Origin: Ornithinimicrobium laminariae
GTDB lineage: Bacteria; Actinomycetota; Actinomycetes; Actinomycetales; Dermatophilaceae
Reading direction: 5' to 3'
DNA length: 64,000 nt
Assembly: GCF_019457945.1 (NCBI RefSeq)
Contig: NZ_JAHZSU010000004.1
Location: 1-64,000 of the forward strand
In this document: positions 35,087 to 44,546 of the stretch, one piece after another
Layout: every line of letters starts with the position of its first letter
How positions within the stretch are numbered: position 1 is the first letter of the stretch
Notes under the pieces: model-generated
Told to the model about the DNA's origin: nothing
Databases searched by the model: none
What the model saw: the letters and a program-made list of their open reading frames with translations, nothing else
Position numbers and translations under genes: made by a program

Positions 35087-36109
35087 GTGAAGATTGGAAT
35101 CCTGACCAGTGGCGGAGATTGCCCCGGCCTCAACGCGGTGATTCGCGGTGCGGTGATGAAGGGCGATCGCATCTACGGACACACGTTTGTCGGCATTCGC
35201 GACGGCTGGCGCGGCCTCGTGCAAGACGACGTTTTTGACCTGCCACGTCACGATGTGCGTGGCCTGTCCAAGCAGGGCGGAACGATCCTGGGCACCTCGC
35301 GCACCAGCCCCTTTGCGCACGGTGGCACTGAACGGGTCAAGCAGGTAATGGCCAATCACGGCATGGACGCTTTGATCGCCATCGGCGGCGAGGGCACGTT
35401 GACCGTGGCTCGTATGCTGCACGACGAGGGCATCAACGTGGTCGGCGTCCCCAAGACGATCGACAATGACTTGTCGGCCACCGACGTCACCTTCGGCTTC
35501 GACACAGCCGTCGCCATCGCCACCGAATCCATTGATCGTCTGCGCACCACCGGCGAATCCCATCACCGTTGCATGGTGGTTGAGGTCATGGGCCGACACG
35601 TCGGCTGGATTGCGCTGCACGCCGGTCTCGCATCTGGCGCGCACGCCATCTTGGTCCCCGAAGTCCACGTCGGCATGGACCAGATCGCGTCTTGGATGAC
35701 GAGCACCCACGATCGTGGTCGGGCCCCCGTAGTGGTCGTCTCAGAGGGTTTTGTTCCCGAGGGCGAAGGCGAAGCAGTGTCGCTGCGCGGGTTGGATGCC
35801 TTTGGCCGCCCACGGCTTGGGGGCATCGGCGATCACCTGGCATTGGAGATCGAATCGCGCACATCGCTGGAGACCCGATCCACCACTCTGGGTCACCTGC
35901 AGCGCGGCGGCGTGCCCACCGCATACGACCGGGTGTTGGCAACCCGCTTTGGCACCGCAGCCATTGACACCGTAAGCCGCGGCGAGTGGGGCGTCATGGT
36001 CAACCTCGTCGGCATGGAGATCGGCACCGTGAACCTGCGCGATGCCACCAGCGAGCTCAAACTCGTTCCCCGGCACGCTTGGGACGAAGCCGCGATCCTG
36101 TTCGGCTAA
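35087..36109 (+). CDS. pfkA: 6-phosphofructokinase
   Basis: A 340-residue enzyme that phosphorylates fructose 6-phosphate to the 1,6-bisphosphate in glycolysis. ILTSGGDCPGLNAVIRG starts the fold, IGGEGTLTVARML is the nucleotide loop, and PKTIDNDLS holds the catalytic aspartate. Glycine follows the glutamate in GGEGT, as in ATP-dependent rather than PPi-dependent enzymes, while the lysine in PKTIDND is shared with the PPi group; this mix is typical of actinobacterial ATP-PFKs. The start is GTG with AGGAA very close. manA converges on it. Confidence 0.93.
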   Translation: MKIGILTSGGDCPGLNAVIRGAVMKGDRIYGHTFVGIRDGWRGLVQDDVFDLPRHDVRGLSKQGGTILGTSRTSPFAHGGTERVKQVMANHGMDALIAIGGEGTLTVARMLHDEGINVVGVPKTIDNDLSATDVTFGFDTAVAIATESIDRLRTTGESHHRCMVVEVMGRHVGWIALHAGLASGAHAILVPEVHVGMDQIASWMTSTHDRGRAPVVVVSEGFVPEGEGEAVSLRGLDAFGRPRLGGIGDHLALEIESRTSLETRSTTLGHLQRGGVPTAYDRVLATRFGTAAIDTVSRGEWGVMVNLVGMEIGTVNLRDATSELKLVPRHAWDEAAILFG

Positions 36110-36140
36110 TCACGCTCTAGGTATGCGGCGCGCCTCACGC

Positions 36141-37376
36141 CTAGGCCCGCGCCACGAAGGCGGTGCCGTGACCACGCAACGTCACGGCATCGCCAGCGCA
36201 CGCTTCAACCATCGCCGCCCGGCCCCGGTGCAAGTGAACGATGGCCCCACGGCTTGAGAGGACTTCTGCTGAGCCATCAACGATAAGCACCACCACAGGG
36301 CCGTCGCAGGGCAGCGTCAGTGTTGTCTCGTCCTTCCCAAGCTGCACGGCATCCAGGCGAAACTCCTGCGCCGGGCACTTGTAGTGAGTCATCCCGTTGA
36401 TTCGGTCTGACCCCACGAAGCGCGGCGGTCGGGGTGAGATGTCCGTCAAGCTCAGGAGCTCGTCCGGGTCAATGAACTTGCTGGTCAACCCCGCGCGCAG
36501 GACATTGTCGGATGAGCCCATAATCTCGACGCCAGCACCGCAGAGATAGGCATGCAGTTCACCGGGCCCGACATATATCGCCTCACCTGGCTTGAGGCTG
36601 ATCCGGTTGAGCAGCATGGCCACCAAGACACCGCTGTCGCCTGGGTAGCGCACCGAAAGATCGAGGATGGTGCGAGCCTCGGCTGATTCCATGTCCCTGC
36701 ACGCCTGGGCTACAGCCTCAACCAGACCGCCTGCCCAAGCCGGGTCCCCCAACACCTTGCGCAGATACAGCTCGGCACCGTCATCGCCGACCAGCAACTG
36801 CATCAGGCCTGGCCAATCGGGGTGATTGACGTGCAATTGATCAAAAAACTCCCGCGTTTGGGCAAGCGGACGAACTCCGCTGAGTGCCTCAAAGTCGGTC
36901 AGCGCAACAATCATTTCGGGTTTGCCGAATGGGTCGTGATAACGCCGGCTGGGATCACGAATAGGCAGGCCAGCGGCTTCCTCGGCAGCAAATCCAGCAG
37001 CCGCCTGCTCATCATTTGGATGCACCTGCAACGAAAGCGGCCGAGCCGCGGTCAGGATCTTTAAGAGAAAGGGAAGCCGGTCGCCGAATTGAGCCCGCAC
37101 TCGAGACCCCAACACTGCTTGTGGGTCCTGCTCCACTCGCTGCGCCAGACTCAGCCCCGAATTCACCCATGACGAATCTGCAGGGTGAGCCCCCACCCAT
37201 ACCTCCGCGTGCGGTTCACCCGTGTAAGGCAGATCCAGCAGGTGCGGAATGAACTCGGCGCTACCCCACGCATAGTGTCGAATCGGATTAATTAACGGGT
37301 AGACCGGGAACCACCCGGGACCCGATTGACCCAAAGCCTGTTGAGTCCCCGAAGTCAGCGAATCAGCGGGGTCCAT
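36141..37376 (-). CDS. manA: mannose-6-phosphate isomerase, class I
   Basis: A 411-residue zinc enzyme interconverting mannose 6-phosphate and fructose 6-phosphate, linking glycolysis to mannosyl-donor synthesis. Zinc ligands lie in LQVHPNDEQA and GPGELHAYLCGAGVEIMG, and the catalytic arginine in SDNVLRAGLTSK. The ATG at 37376 begins just before conserved sequence; an in-frame ATG four codons upstream and further upstream codons are open but unconserved. The gene is convergent with pfkA, which shares the product fructose 6-phosphate. Confidence 0.9.
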   Translation of the reverse strand: MDPADSLTSGTQQALGQSGPGWFPVYPLINPIRHYAWGSAEFIPHLLDLPYTGEPHAEVWVGAHPADSSWVNSGLSLAQRVEQDPQAVLGSRVRAQFGDRLPFLLKILTAARPLSLQVHPNDEQAAAGFAAEEAAGLPIRDPSRRYHDPFGKPEMIVALTDFEALSGVRPLAQTREFFDQLHVNHPDWPGLMQLLVGDDGAELYLRKVLGDPAWAGGLVEAVAQACRDMESAEARTILDLSVRYPGDSGVLVAMLLNRISLKPGEAIYVGPGELHAYLCGAGVEIMGSSDNVLRAGLTSKFIDPDELLSLTDISPRPPRFVGSDRINGMTHYKCPAQEFRLDAVQLGKDETTLTLPCDGPVVVLIVDGSAEVLSSRGAIVHLHRGRAAMVEACAGDAVTLRGHGTAFVARA

Positions 37377-37707
37377 GAGAGCACACATCCTTTGGTATCT
37401 CCAAGCACAGGGACGCCCTTCAAGCGACCCTAAGCGTAAACATGAAAGCGGAATCCACCCGCAAGAGTTACCCACGCACAAGGAAAGCCCATGAGGCCAC
37501 GAGTCACTGCCAACGTCGAGGTGATCGGGCTAGCGGTTGCAACGGTTAGCTTGCCTGCACCCAAGCCCGCGACGCAGGATTCACGAGTCACCAAGAGATG
37601 AGTTTCAGCGCGGGGGACGCGACTGAGGCGAACATTGTATTCAGAGCGTCGTTTTTTGGCCGTCTACCTTGAGTAGACCAGGTCCACATGAGTCGCAAAT
37701 TAGCCAA
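37377..37707. other. 331-base intergenic region
   Basis: This holds the manA promoter region on its left and the end of the response-regulator gene on its right. The only coding candidate is a 36-codon frame at 37491-37601. I see no tRNA, repeat or convincing terminator. A T-run (GTCGTTTTTTGG) near 37650 is not preceded by a clear stem. Confidence 0.5.
37491..37601 (+). CDS. possible small peptide, 36 codons
   Basis: The frame begins MRPRVTANVEVIGLAVATVS and continues with a Pro/Lys-rich tail. AAGGAA lies five bases before the ATG, a plausible ribosome site. The middle is mildly hydrophobic. There is no homologue that I know of, and the frame is short enough to be chance. Confidence 0.2.
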   Translation: MRPRVTANVEVIGLAVATVSLPAPKPATQDSRVTKR

Positions 37708-38412
37708 TTATGAAGATTTCTTCATCCGATAGCACGTTGTCCGCGAGTCACCCCAGCGGTATCCAGCGCCCCGGACGGTCACAATGCACTCTGGACCCAA
37801 CTTGCGCCTGAGTTGGCGAACGTAAACGTCAACGACGTTGCTGGCGTACTCAGCACTATAGCCCCAGGCGCGTTCAATCAGCTGGTCTCGGGTCAGAACT
37901 TGCTGGGGGTGCTCCATCAACTCTTTAAGGAGAGCAAACTCCCGCGTCGACAGTTTCAGTGCTGGACCGCCATCGACTTTGGCCGTGCGAGCCATCAGGT
38001 CGAGCTCTACCCCGCCGTCTACGACGGTTGAGTGGGACTGGCCTCCAGACGAGCGCTGCCGCAGCTGGCTGCGCACTCGTGCCAACAACTCCTCAAACCG
38101 GAATGGCTTGGCGAGGTAGTCGTCGGCGCCCTGCTCTAGGCCGGCCACCGTGTCTTCAACGGAATCACGCGCAGTGCACAAGATGATGCGCAGAGAAGGA
38201 TTAACCGACCGAAGCATCTGCAGGACTGTGAGCCCACTCATCTTCGGCAGGCCGACATCGAGGACGACGAGATCGAAGCGACCGCTTGAGGCTTGCTCGA
38301 GGGCCCGCACGCCGTCGCTGGCAATCGTGGTGTCGTACCCGGACTTGCGCAAGCCGTAGTCCACTGCGCGGGCTACGCCGGGCTCATCCTCAGCGATGAG
38401 GATTCGCGTCAT
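37708..38412 (-). CDS. OmpR/PhoB-family response regulator
   Basis: A 234-residue two-component regulator. The receiver domain has the acidic pair in ILIAEDEPG, the phospho-acceptor Asp52 in VVLDVGLPKMSG and the lysine in YLAKPFRFEELLARV. A winged-helix DNA-binding domain follows (LKLSTREFALLKELMEHP and VVDVYVRQLRRKLG). GAGGTAAGG gives a good ribosome site. No kinase gene follows on its strand; a hybrid kinase is divergent, 120 bases away, and is the obvious candidate partner, though its own receiver domain makes a simple pair uncertain. Confidence 0.92.
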   Translation of the reverse strand: MTRILIAEDEPGVARAVDYGLRKSGYDTTIASDGVRALEQASSGRFDLVVLDVGLPKMSGLTVLQMLRSVNPSLRIILCTARDSVEDTVAGLEQGADDYLAKPFRFEELLARVRSQLRQRSSGGQSHSTVVDGGVELDLMARTAKVDGGPALKLSTREFALLKELMEHPQQVLTRDQLIERAWGYSAEYASNVVDVYVRQLRRKLGPECIVTVRGAGYRWGDSRTTCYRMKKSS

Positions 38413-38499
38413 GATGCCTTACCTCTTTCGCTCTCACGCCGCAAGAGATAGCGACTGATTTCTTCTGGTTTTCCATAGTAACGCTAAGCCAGTGCATTG

Positions 38500-38515
38500 T
38501 TCGGACTAGTCTGAA
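38500..38515 (+). promoter_or_regulatory. palindrome before the hybrid kinase gene
   Basis: TTCGGACTAGTCTGAA is a 16-base palindrome with a single mismatched pair, lying just before the AGGAGG ribosome site of the kinase gene. It is suitably placed for a repressor or for the divergent OmpR-type regulator, although OmpR-type sites are more often direct repeats. Confidence 0.45.
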
Positions 38516-38532
38516 ACGAGGAGGTGTGGCAA

Positions 38533-40842
38533 TTGAATAATACTCATGATCGAGGCGCGGCGGACTCCCACGAGCACCGTCAGTTGTTTTCCGATTATGT
38601 CGAATTCAACAGCAAACCGCTGATCTGGCTTTCCGGGGGTCGGTGCCACATCGCCCATGCCAACCAAGCCGCCTTTGACTTTTGTCGTGTCGCGAGCGTG
38701 GCCGCCCTGCAACGATGGTTCGATCAACCTCCGCCTAACCCGCACATGGAGGCCACCAGTCACGGCTCTACTGCGGATCGATCTGCCGCTCAAGAACTGC
38801 AGGTCATCGTGCAGGTGCTCAAGGCCAGCGACGGGGACCTGCAGGCCGCCTTGGCAACAGTCGGCGGACTTGACGCCATCACCACCCAACCCTGCCGGAT
38901 TGGCGACCAAACTGGCGTCGTAATCGAGGTCAATCGAAGAGCCGAAAGATTGGCTGAACCGTTAGATCCGAATCTACCCGAGAGATTGATGTATGAATTT
39001 CTAGACAACACCCCAGCGTGCCTGTTCATCAAGGACCGTCAAGGTCGATACCTTTTAGCAAATCGCAATTTTCAAGCAACTTTCCATCTGTCGCATAGGC
39101 AAATAATTGGGTGCACAGATTCACAGATAATTGACGATCAGGATTCCGCCGACAGGTTGCGCGCCAACGATTTGGATGTGCTGGAGCGCAACAGAGTTCG
39201 CGAGTTCGAAGAGCGCATATTCATTAAAGGGAAATGGCGCACCTACCGTGCCGTGAAGTTTCCAATCCGTGATGCTTCCGGAGCCGCCTTCGCCTTGGGT
39301 GCGGTGGCGAGCGACATGACCGAGATCGTCGAAGCCCAAGACCAATTGCAAATGAGTGAGCGCCAATTTCGAGAGTCTCTAGACCAGGCGGGTGAGGGAG
39401 TCTGCCTGACCAGTCCTGACGGCACTATTGAAGTCGTCAATCAATCCTTCTGTCGGATGATCGGTTTGCGAGAAGCGGAATTGGTCGGGACCTCACTGGA
39501 TGGCTACCGGATCTCAGCGGGCCGGCCCAGCGACGAAACCCTGCGCACCGGTTCGGCCGAAGAGCACTCACGAGGGGCGAGACTCGAACGCCAGTTGCGG
39601 CGTCGCGACGGCAAACCCATTGACGTGGTGATCTCGACCAGCGCGGTCCGTGACAACACCGGAACGACCAGGCGCTACATGAGCCACATCATTGACGTGA
39701 CCGATCAGCGAGCGTTGGAATCCCGTCTGCGGCACGGCGAGAAGCTAGAGGCGATCGGCCAGCTCGCTGGTGGCATCACCCACGACATCAACAACCTTTT
39801 GGGCGGCATCCTCGGCTACACAGAATTGCTACAGATGGATTTGCCCGGCAATGACACTGCAACTGAGGCATGTGAACAAATAGTCCGAACCACTCAACGG
39901 GCAGCCGACTTCACCAGCCGCCTCCTAGCGTTCGCCCGATCGACGTCCCGTGAGCGGGTGATCTTTGACGTCCACGAAATCTTGCGGGAGAGCATCGAAA
40001 TCCTTAGCCGCACCATCGACCCCATGGTGCGGATTGAAACTAACCTGACGGCTGCATACCCCATCGTCGAGGGCGATCCCGGCCAGATGCAGGGCGCGAT
40101 ACTCAACTTGGCCCTGAATGCCCGGGACGCCGTGGGCGAAGAGGGCATCATCACCTTTTCCACAGAAGTCACCATTGAAGAGGGGCGTGAGCCCACCCTG
40201 ACCATCCGGGTCCATGATGACGGCGTTGGCATTGGCGAGGAGCATCTTCCTCGCGTCTTCGACCCGTTCTACACGACAAAAGATCCAGGTCAGGGCACGG
40301 GGCTCGGACTGATGTCAGTGAGTTCGGCGGCGCACGCACTGGGCGGGACCGTCAAGATCGAAAGCAGCCAGGGCTCCGGCACCACCGTGACGATGGAAGT
40401 GCCGGTGCACGAGGCGTCGACTGTCGAGACTGACGTCGTATGCAGGGAGTCAGCTAGGCCTGAACCAGGAGGCGCGTGCACAATTTTGCTCGTCGACGAC
40501 GACGACGCGATCAGAGGAGTGACTGGCGGCGCGCTACGCAGGCTCGGGCATTCGGTCGTCGAAGCTGGCGATGGAGTAGCCGCCATGGACGCTCTTGACG
40601 AGCTAGCCGAGCCGCCTGACCTGGTGATTTTAGACGTAATGATGCCCCGGATGAGCGGTCGCGAGTTGCATGCGCAGATCCGACGGAGGTTTCCAAGAGT
40701 GCCCCTCATCGTCGTTAGTGGGTTCTTCGTCGAGGACGACGTCGCTGATCTCCACGATCACGCCATTGCTGGCACCCTGCAAAAGCCGTTCCGGATGAGT
40801 GAACTCGTTGACGCGGTAAACCAAGCGGTGCACGGCGGGTAA
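38533..40842 (+). CDS. hybrid sensor histidine kinase with two PAS domains and a receiver
   Basis: A 769-residue kinase without membrane segments. An N-terminal region (1-140) may be a divergent PAS fold. Two PAS domains follow (about 150-268 and 275-393). HisKA has the phospho-acceptor His417 in QLAGGITHDINNLLGGILGY, the NtrB-like form. The HATPase domain has DDGVGIGEEHLPRVFDPFYT and GTGLGLMSV. A C-terminal receiver has Asp701 in VILDVMMPRMSG. The start is TTG 38533, because AGGAGG lies eight bases upstream; GTG 38524 overlaps that site. It probably senses a soluble cytoplasmic cue such as redox state, light or a ligand. NtrB-type hybrids are unusual in actinobacteria, so acquisition by transfer is possible. 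Confidence 0.88.
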   Translation: MNNTHDRGAADSHEHRQLFSDYVEFNSKPLIWLSGGRCHIAHANQAAFDFCRVASVAALQRWFDQPPPNPHMEATSHGSTADRSAAQELQVIVQVLKASDGDLQAALATVGGLDAITTQPCRIGDQTGVVIEVNRRAERLAEPLDPNLPERLMYEFLDNTPACLFIKDRQGRYLLANRNFQATFHLSHRQIIGCTDSQIIDDQDSADRLRANDLDVLERNRVREFEERIFIKGKWRTYRAVKFPIRDASGAAFALGAVASDMTEIVEAQDQLQMSERQFRESLDQAGEGVCLTSPDGTIEVVNQSFCRMIGLREAELVGTSLDGYRISAGRPSDETLRTGSAEEHSRGARLERQLRRRDGKPIDVVISTSAVRDNTGTTRRYMSHIIDVTDQRALESRLRHGEKLEAIGQLAGGITHDINNLLGGILGYTELLQMDLPGNDTATEACEQIVRTTQRAADFTSRLLAFARSTSRERVIFDVHEILRESIEILSRTIDPMVRIETNLTAAYPIVEGDPGQMQGAILNLALNARDAVGEEGIITFSTEVTIEEGREPTLTIRVHDDGVGIGEEHLPRVFDPFYTTKDPGQGTGLGLMSVSSAAHALGGTVKIESSQGSGTTVTMEVPVHEASTVETDVVCRESARPEPGGACTILLVDDDDAIRGVTGGALRRLGHSVVEAGDGVAAMDALDELAEPPDLVILDVMMPRMSGRELHAQIRRRFPRVPLIVVSGFFVEDDVADLHDHAIAGTLQKPFRMSELVDAVNQAVHGG

Positions 40843-40876
40843 CTTTCCCCCGCGTCAGGTGTGACACGCTGAGCGT

Positions 40877-42136
40877 ATGACCTTTGCGCCACAAACGCCG
40901 GTAACCGCTGCCGACATTGACGCTGCCGCGCATCGCCTCACTGGCCGAATTACCCGCACTCCCGTGACTTACAGCGAGCGGCTCTCACGGAACACCGGCG
41001 CCCAGGTATGGCTCAAGCGCGAAGACCAGCAGGAAGTTCGCTCCTACAAGAGCCGGGGCGCCACCAACCTGATCGACCAGCTGACTGATGAGCAAAAGGC
41101 AGCCGGGGTCGTCTGCGCGAGCGCCGGCAACCACGCTCAGGGGGTGGCCTTCGCATGTGCCCAACTCGGTGTCCAAGCGCGTATCTATTTGCCCCGAACC
41201 ACGCCGCGCCAGAAGCGCAATCGGGTGGCAGCTCTGGGCGGCTCCTATGTTGATGTCGTCGTCGGTGGCGATACCTACGACGCCGCCTCGACAGCGGCTA
41301 GCGACTTCGCCGAAACGACCGGCAGCACCTTGGTGCCAGCTTTCGACCACCCATGGACAATCGCTGGTCAGGGCACTGTCGTACGGGAAGCCATTCAAGA
41401 CCTTCCCCAGGTGCCCGATGTTGTCGTGGTGCCTGTCGGTGGCGGAGGGCTCTTGGCTGGAGCGGCCACATACCTCTCGCAACGACACCCAGAGGTGCGA
41501 ATCGTTGGCGTCGAGCCGGCCGGTGCAGCCAGCATGCGGGCTGCGTTGGACGCTGGCGGTCCGGTCATGCTGCCGAAGGTCGACCCCTTCGTTGATGGCG
41601 CTGCGGTGCGCCGAGTGGGCGATCACACCTTCCCGGTCGCTCAAGCGGCCGGTGTTGAAGTGCTCTCGGTCAGCGAGGGCCGAGTTTCAGTCGAGATGAT
41701 CGCTCTCTACCAAACGGAAGGGATCGTGGCCGAGCCAGCCGGGGCGCTGGCGCCTGCGGCCATTGAGGCTCTTGATTTGCAGCCTGGCCAGGTCGTCGTA
41801 GCGATCCTGTCCGGTGGCAACAATGACGTGCTGCGCTACCCCGAGGTGATGGAGCGCGCACTCGTCTACGAGGGACGCAAGCACTACTTCCTCGTCGACT
41901 TCCCGCAGGAGCCTGGTGCCCTACGAACGTTCTTGTCCGAGGTGCTTGGCCCAGACGACGACATCGCGCTCTTCGAATACGTCAAGCGCAGCAACCGAGA
42001 GACTGGTCCAGCACTGGTAGGCATCGAGCTGGGCCGCCGAGAAGACCTTGCTCCGCTGCTGGAGCGAATGGACGCATCGAGGATGCAGGTCGAACAAATC
42101 CCGCCGGACAGCCCGTTGTTCCGGTTCATCCTCTAG
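40877..42136 (+). CDS. ilvA: threonine dehydratase (biosynthetic type)
   Basis: A 419-residue PLP enzyme converting threonine to 2-oxobutanoate, the first step towards isoleucine. The PLP lysine is in EVRSYKSRGATNL and the glycine-rich phosphate loop is GGGGLLAG. A C-terminal ACT-like regulatory domain begins at KHYFLVDFPQEPGALRTFL, the short form common in Corynebacterium-type IlvA, suggesting feedback inhibition by isoleucine. The gene stands alone, without other ilv genes nearby. Confidence 0.93.
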   Translation: MTFAPQTPVTAADIDAAAHRLTGRITRTPVTYSERLSRNTGAQVWLKREDQQEVRSYKSRGATNLIDQLTDEQKAAGVVCASAGNHAQGVAFACAQLGVQARIYLPRTTPRQKRNRVAALGGSYVDVVVGGDTYDAASTAASDFAETTGSTLVPAFDHPWTIAGQGTVVREAIQDLPQVPDVVVVPVGGGGLLAGAATYLSQRHPEVRIVGVEPAGAASMRAALDAGGPVMLPKVDPFVDGAAVRRVGDHTFPVAQAAGVEVLSVSEGRVSVEMIALYQTEGIVAEPAGALAPAAIEALDLQPGQVVVAILSGGNNDVLRYPEVMERALVYEGRKHYFLVDFPQEPGALRTFLSEVLGPDDDIALFEYVKRSNRETGPALVGIELGRREDLAPLLERMDASRMQVEQIPPDSPLFRFIL

Positions 42137-42160
42137 CGGGCTTGAGCCCCGGTGCTCTCG

Positions 42161-42616
42161 CTAACTCCCCCACTCGGTGGGCGGACCTAGGGAGACCATC
42201 ACGGTGAAGAGCACGCCCAGCCCAACGATGGCGATAGCCGCGGCCATGAACGGGCTCTGCAGCACACCAGTCACGAGCTTTTCGGGGCCTCCACGTGGCT
42301 TGGCACCAGAGAGGCGCCACTTCGATTTGAGCAATCCCCGCCGCTGCGCCCAACGTTCAAACAGGATCGTCACATACGGAGGTATGGCGCTGGCCAGGCC
42401 CATGAGGACCTGCTTTCCGGTCCACCGCTGGTCCAGGGAGACCATCAACGTGGTCGCGATGTAGGCGAGAAAGACGAAGCCGTGCAGGCCGCCACCGATG
42501 GTGACCATCAGGTCAGTTGTCTTAGTGACGTATTTCAGGAACATGCCAATCAGCAGCAACGTCCAGGTCACGGCCTCGGCGAGGGCCACAGTACGGAAAA
42601 GCTGGCGGGGTGTCAC
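42161..42616 (-). CDS. DUF3817 membrane protein
   Basis: A 151-residue protein. The first 90 residues match DUF3817 (FRTVALAEAVTWTLLLIGMF and TIGGGLHGFVFLAYI), with three membrane helices. A basic linker and a fourth helix follow. The domain is common in actinobacteria and has no known function. The GTG start has GGAGG four bases upstream. Confidence 0.83.
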   Translation of the reverse strand: MTPRQLFRTVALAEAVTWTLLLIGMFLKYVTKTTDLMVTIGGGLHGFVFLAYIATTLMVSLDQRWTGKQVLMGLASAIPPYVTILFERWAQRRGLLKSKWRLSGAKPRGGPEKLVTGVLQSPFMAAAIAIVGLGVLFTVMVSLGPPTEWGS

Positions 42617-42687
42617 GGAACCTCCATTTGCGTGGGGCTGTCATTGCGGGTTGATGCCCGGCCCCATTGCCGCTTACGAGAACTAGC

Positions 42688-43401
42688 CTAAGCCGCCGAG
42701 ATGAGGAGGAAGACCCCCATGGCGGCGCAGCCACAACTGATCAGCAAGAACAGTCCGACCCACAACCCCGGCACGGTATGTGTCAGTCGCGCTAACTGGC
42801 CAGGGTCCGACCCTGCCTGGTGGCCCCGTTTGCCAATCGCCGCCATGTCCAGCACCGCCCGCGGCGCTCCCAGCAGAAGCAAAAAGGTCAGCAGGTAGGC
42901 GAGCCAACTCAGCGTTGTTGCGGGCAGTGACCAACTGGCCCAGGCCAACGGGATGGTGATTGCCAACATGGTGAGGCCGCCATAGACATTGCGGATCGCC
43001 AGGGTCATCACGATCGCTGCGAGGACCAAGAACCACAGCAACCCCACGGCATACCCCTTAGAGAGAAGGTAGGCGGCGAAGAGGCCAAAGACGGCCGGAG
43101 CCGGATAGCCAGCGATCAGCGTGGCCACCATGCCGGGCCCTCGCGGTTTGCCGGAAGAGACCGTGAGGCCTGAGGTGTCGGAATGAACCCGGATGCCCGC
43201 CAGTTTGCGACCCACCATCAGGGCGATAACGGCGTGGCCTGCTTCGTGCACGACGGTGATGCCGTGACGGGCGATTCGATACGTCGATTGACTTCCCACC
43301 AGGACGAGCGCGGCCAGGGCCAGTGCCGCCGTGATCGTCAGCGACAGCGGCTCTTGGGTGCTGGTGGAGCGCTCCCAGATTTGGCTTAAGAGATCGAGCA
43401 C
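42688..43401 (-). CDS. M50-like membrane metallopeptidase
   Basis: A 237-residue membrane protein with a zinc motif HEAGHAVIAL at residues about 36-45, followed by RKLAGIRVHSDTSGLTVSSG, as in M50B-like peptidases. Six or so helices follow. The second metal-binding motif typical of site-2 proteases (NxxPxxxxDG) is not evident, which suits the M50B-like subgroup. The start is GTG with GAGGA five bases upstream. No substrate or partner is adjacent. Confidence 0.82.
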   Translation of the reverse strand: MLDLLSQIWERSTSTQEPLSLTITAALALAALVLVGSQSTYRIARHGITVVHEAGHAVIALMVGRKLAGIRVHSDTSGLTVSSGKPRGPGMVATLIAGYPAPAVFGLFAAYLLSKGYAVGLLWFLVLAAIVMTLAIRNVYGGLTMLAITIPLAWASWSLPATTLSWLAYLLTFLLLLGAPRAVLDMAAIGKRGHQAGSDPGQLARLTHTVPGLWVGLFLLISCGCAAMGVFLLISAA

Positions 43402-43485
43402 AGCGGTCCTCGGCGTTGGCTGTCGCTCGTCATGGGCAGAACACTAGCCCGCTGCGCGGTGAATGAGGCATGGTGAGGCTATGAG

Positions 43486-44517
43486 TTGGCTGATATGAGC
43501 GGGGCAAAAGACTGGGCTGCGGGCGTGCCGGGCGTCGACGTGGTGGATGCGATTCGGGCCATGCGCGATGGTAAGGGCCGGTTCTTTATGGGAATGGGTG
43601 GCAATTTTGTCCGGGCCACCCCTGACTCGGCGGCGACCGAAGCGGCGTTGACGCAGACCGACCTGACGGTTCAGGTGTCCACCAAGCTGAATAGTTCACA
43701 CGCGATCACCGGCAAACAGGCGTTGATCCTGCCGACGCTGGGGCGCACCGAGAAGGATGAGACTGGTGGTCATGAGCAGTTCGTGAGCGTCGAGGACTCG
43801 ATGAGCATGGTGCATGCGTCATGGGGCCGGTTGAAGCCAGCCAGTCCGCATCTGTGCAGTGAAGTCGACATCGTGGTCTCGATTGCTGAGCACCTGCTCA
43901 CGGATTCGCCTGTTGATTGGGCTTCGATGCGGGCTGACTATGGCGTGATCCGGAGCCATATCGAGGCCGTTGTGCCAGGGTTTGCCGACTATGAGCGGCG
44001 GGCCCAGGAGCCTGGTGGGTTTGTCCTGCCGAATGGGCCTCGCGACTCCCGGACATTTGCGACCGAGACTGGCAAGGCGCGGCTCACCGTGAATGCGCTG
44101 AGCAGGGTTGATGTGCCACAGGGGCGGTTGCTGCTGCAGACGATGCGCAGTCACGATCAGTACAACACCACGATTTATGGCCTGGATGACCGCTACCGCG
44201 GGGTGCACGGCGAGCGCCGAGTGCTTTTCATTAACCCAGTCGACCGCTTTGAACTGGGGTTTGAGGAGGGCGCGCTGATCGACATCATCTCGGAGTGGCC
44301 ACTGCCCTCCGGCGAAATCGAAGAGCGGCGCGGGGTGGCTTTCGCGCTCATCGACTACCCAGAAACGGCACCGGGGTGCGTGGCTGCGTACTTCCCCGAG
44401 GCGAATGTGTTGGTGCCGCTGGACTCGACGGCTGAGCGGTCACAAACCCCGACCAGCAAGTCAGTGGTGGTCCGGCTCGAGGCTTCCGCGCATACCGGAG
44501 CATTGCCGCAGCGCTGA
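43486..44517 (+). pseudogene. N-terminally truncated FdhF/YdeP family molybdopterin oxidoreductase
   Basis: The 343 residues match the C-terminal part of the FdhF/YdeP family (usual length about 750-780). FFMGMGGNFVRATPDSAATE, the following LTVQVSTKLNSSHAITGKQA and HDQYNTTIYGLDDRYRGVHG are highly characteristic. The N-terminal 410 or so residues, with the iron-sulfur site and the start of the bis-MGD pocket, are missing; upstream DNA is an unrelated M50 gene on the other strand. A TTG could start the fragment but it cannot be a working enzyme. The frame itself is undamaged, so the deletion is probably recent. FdhD, needed for such enzymes, follows intact. Confidence 0.85.
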
Positions 44518-44546
44518 GCACGCCGGGCCCCTGAGAGACTGGGCCT

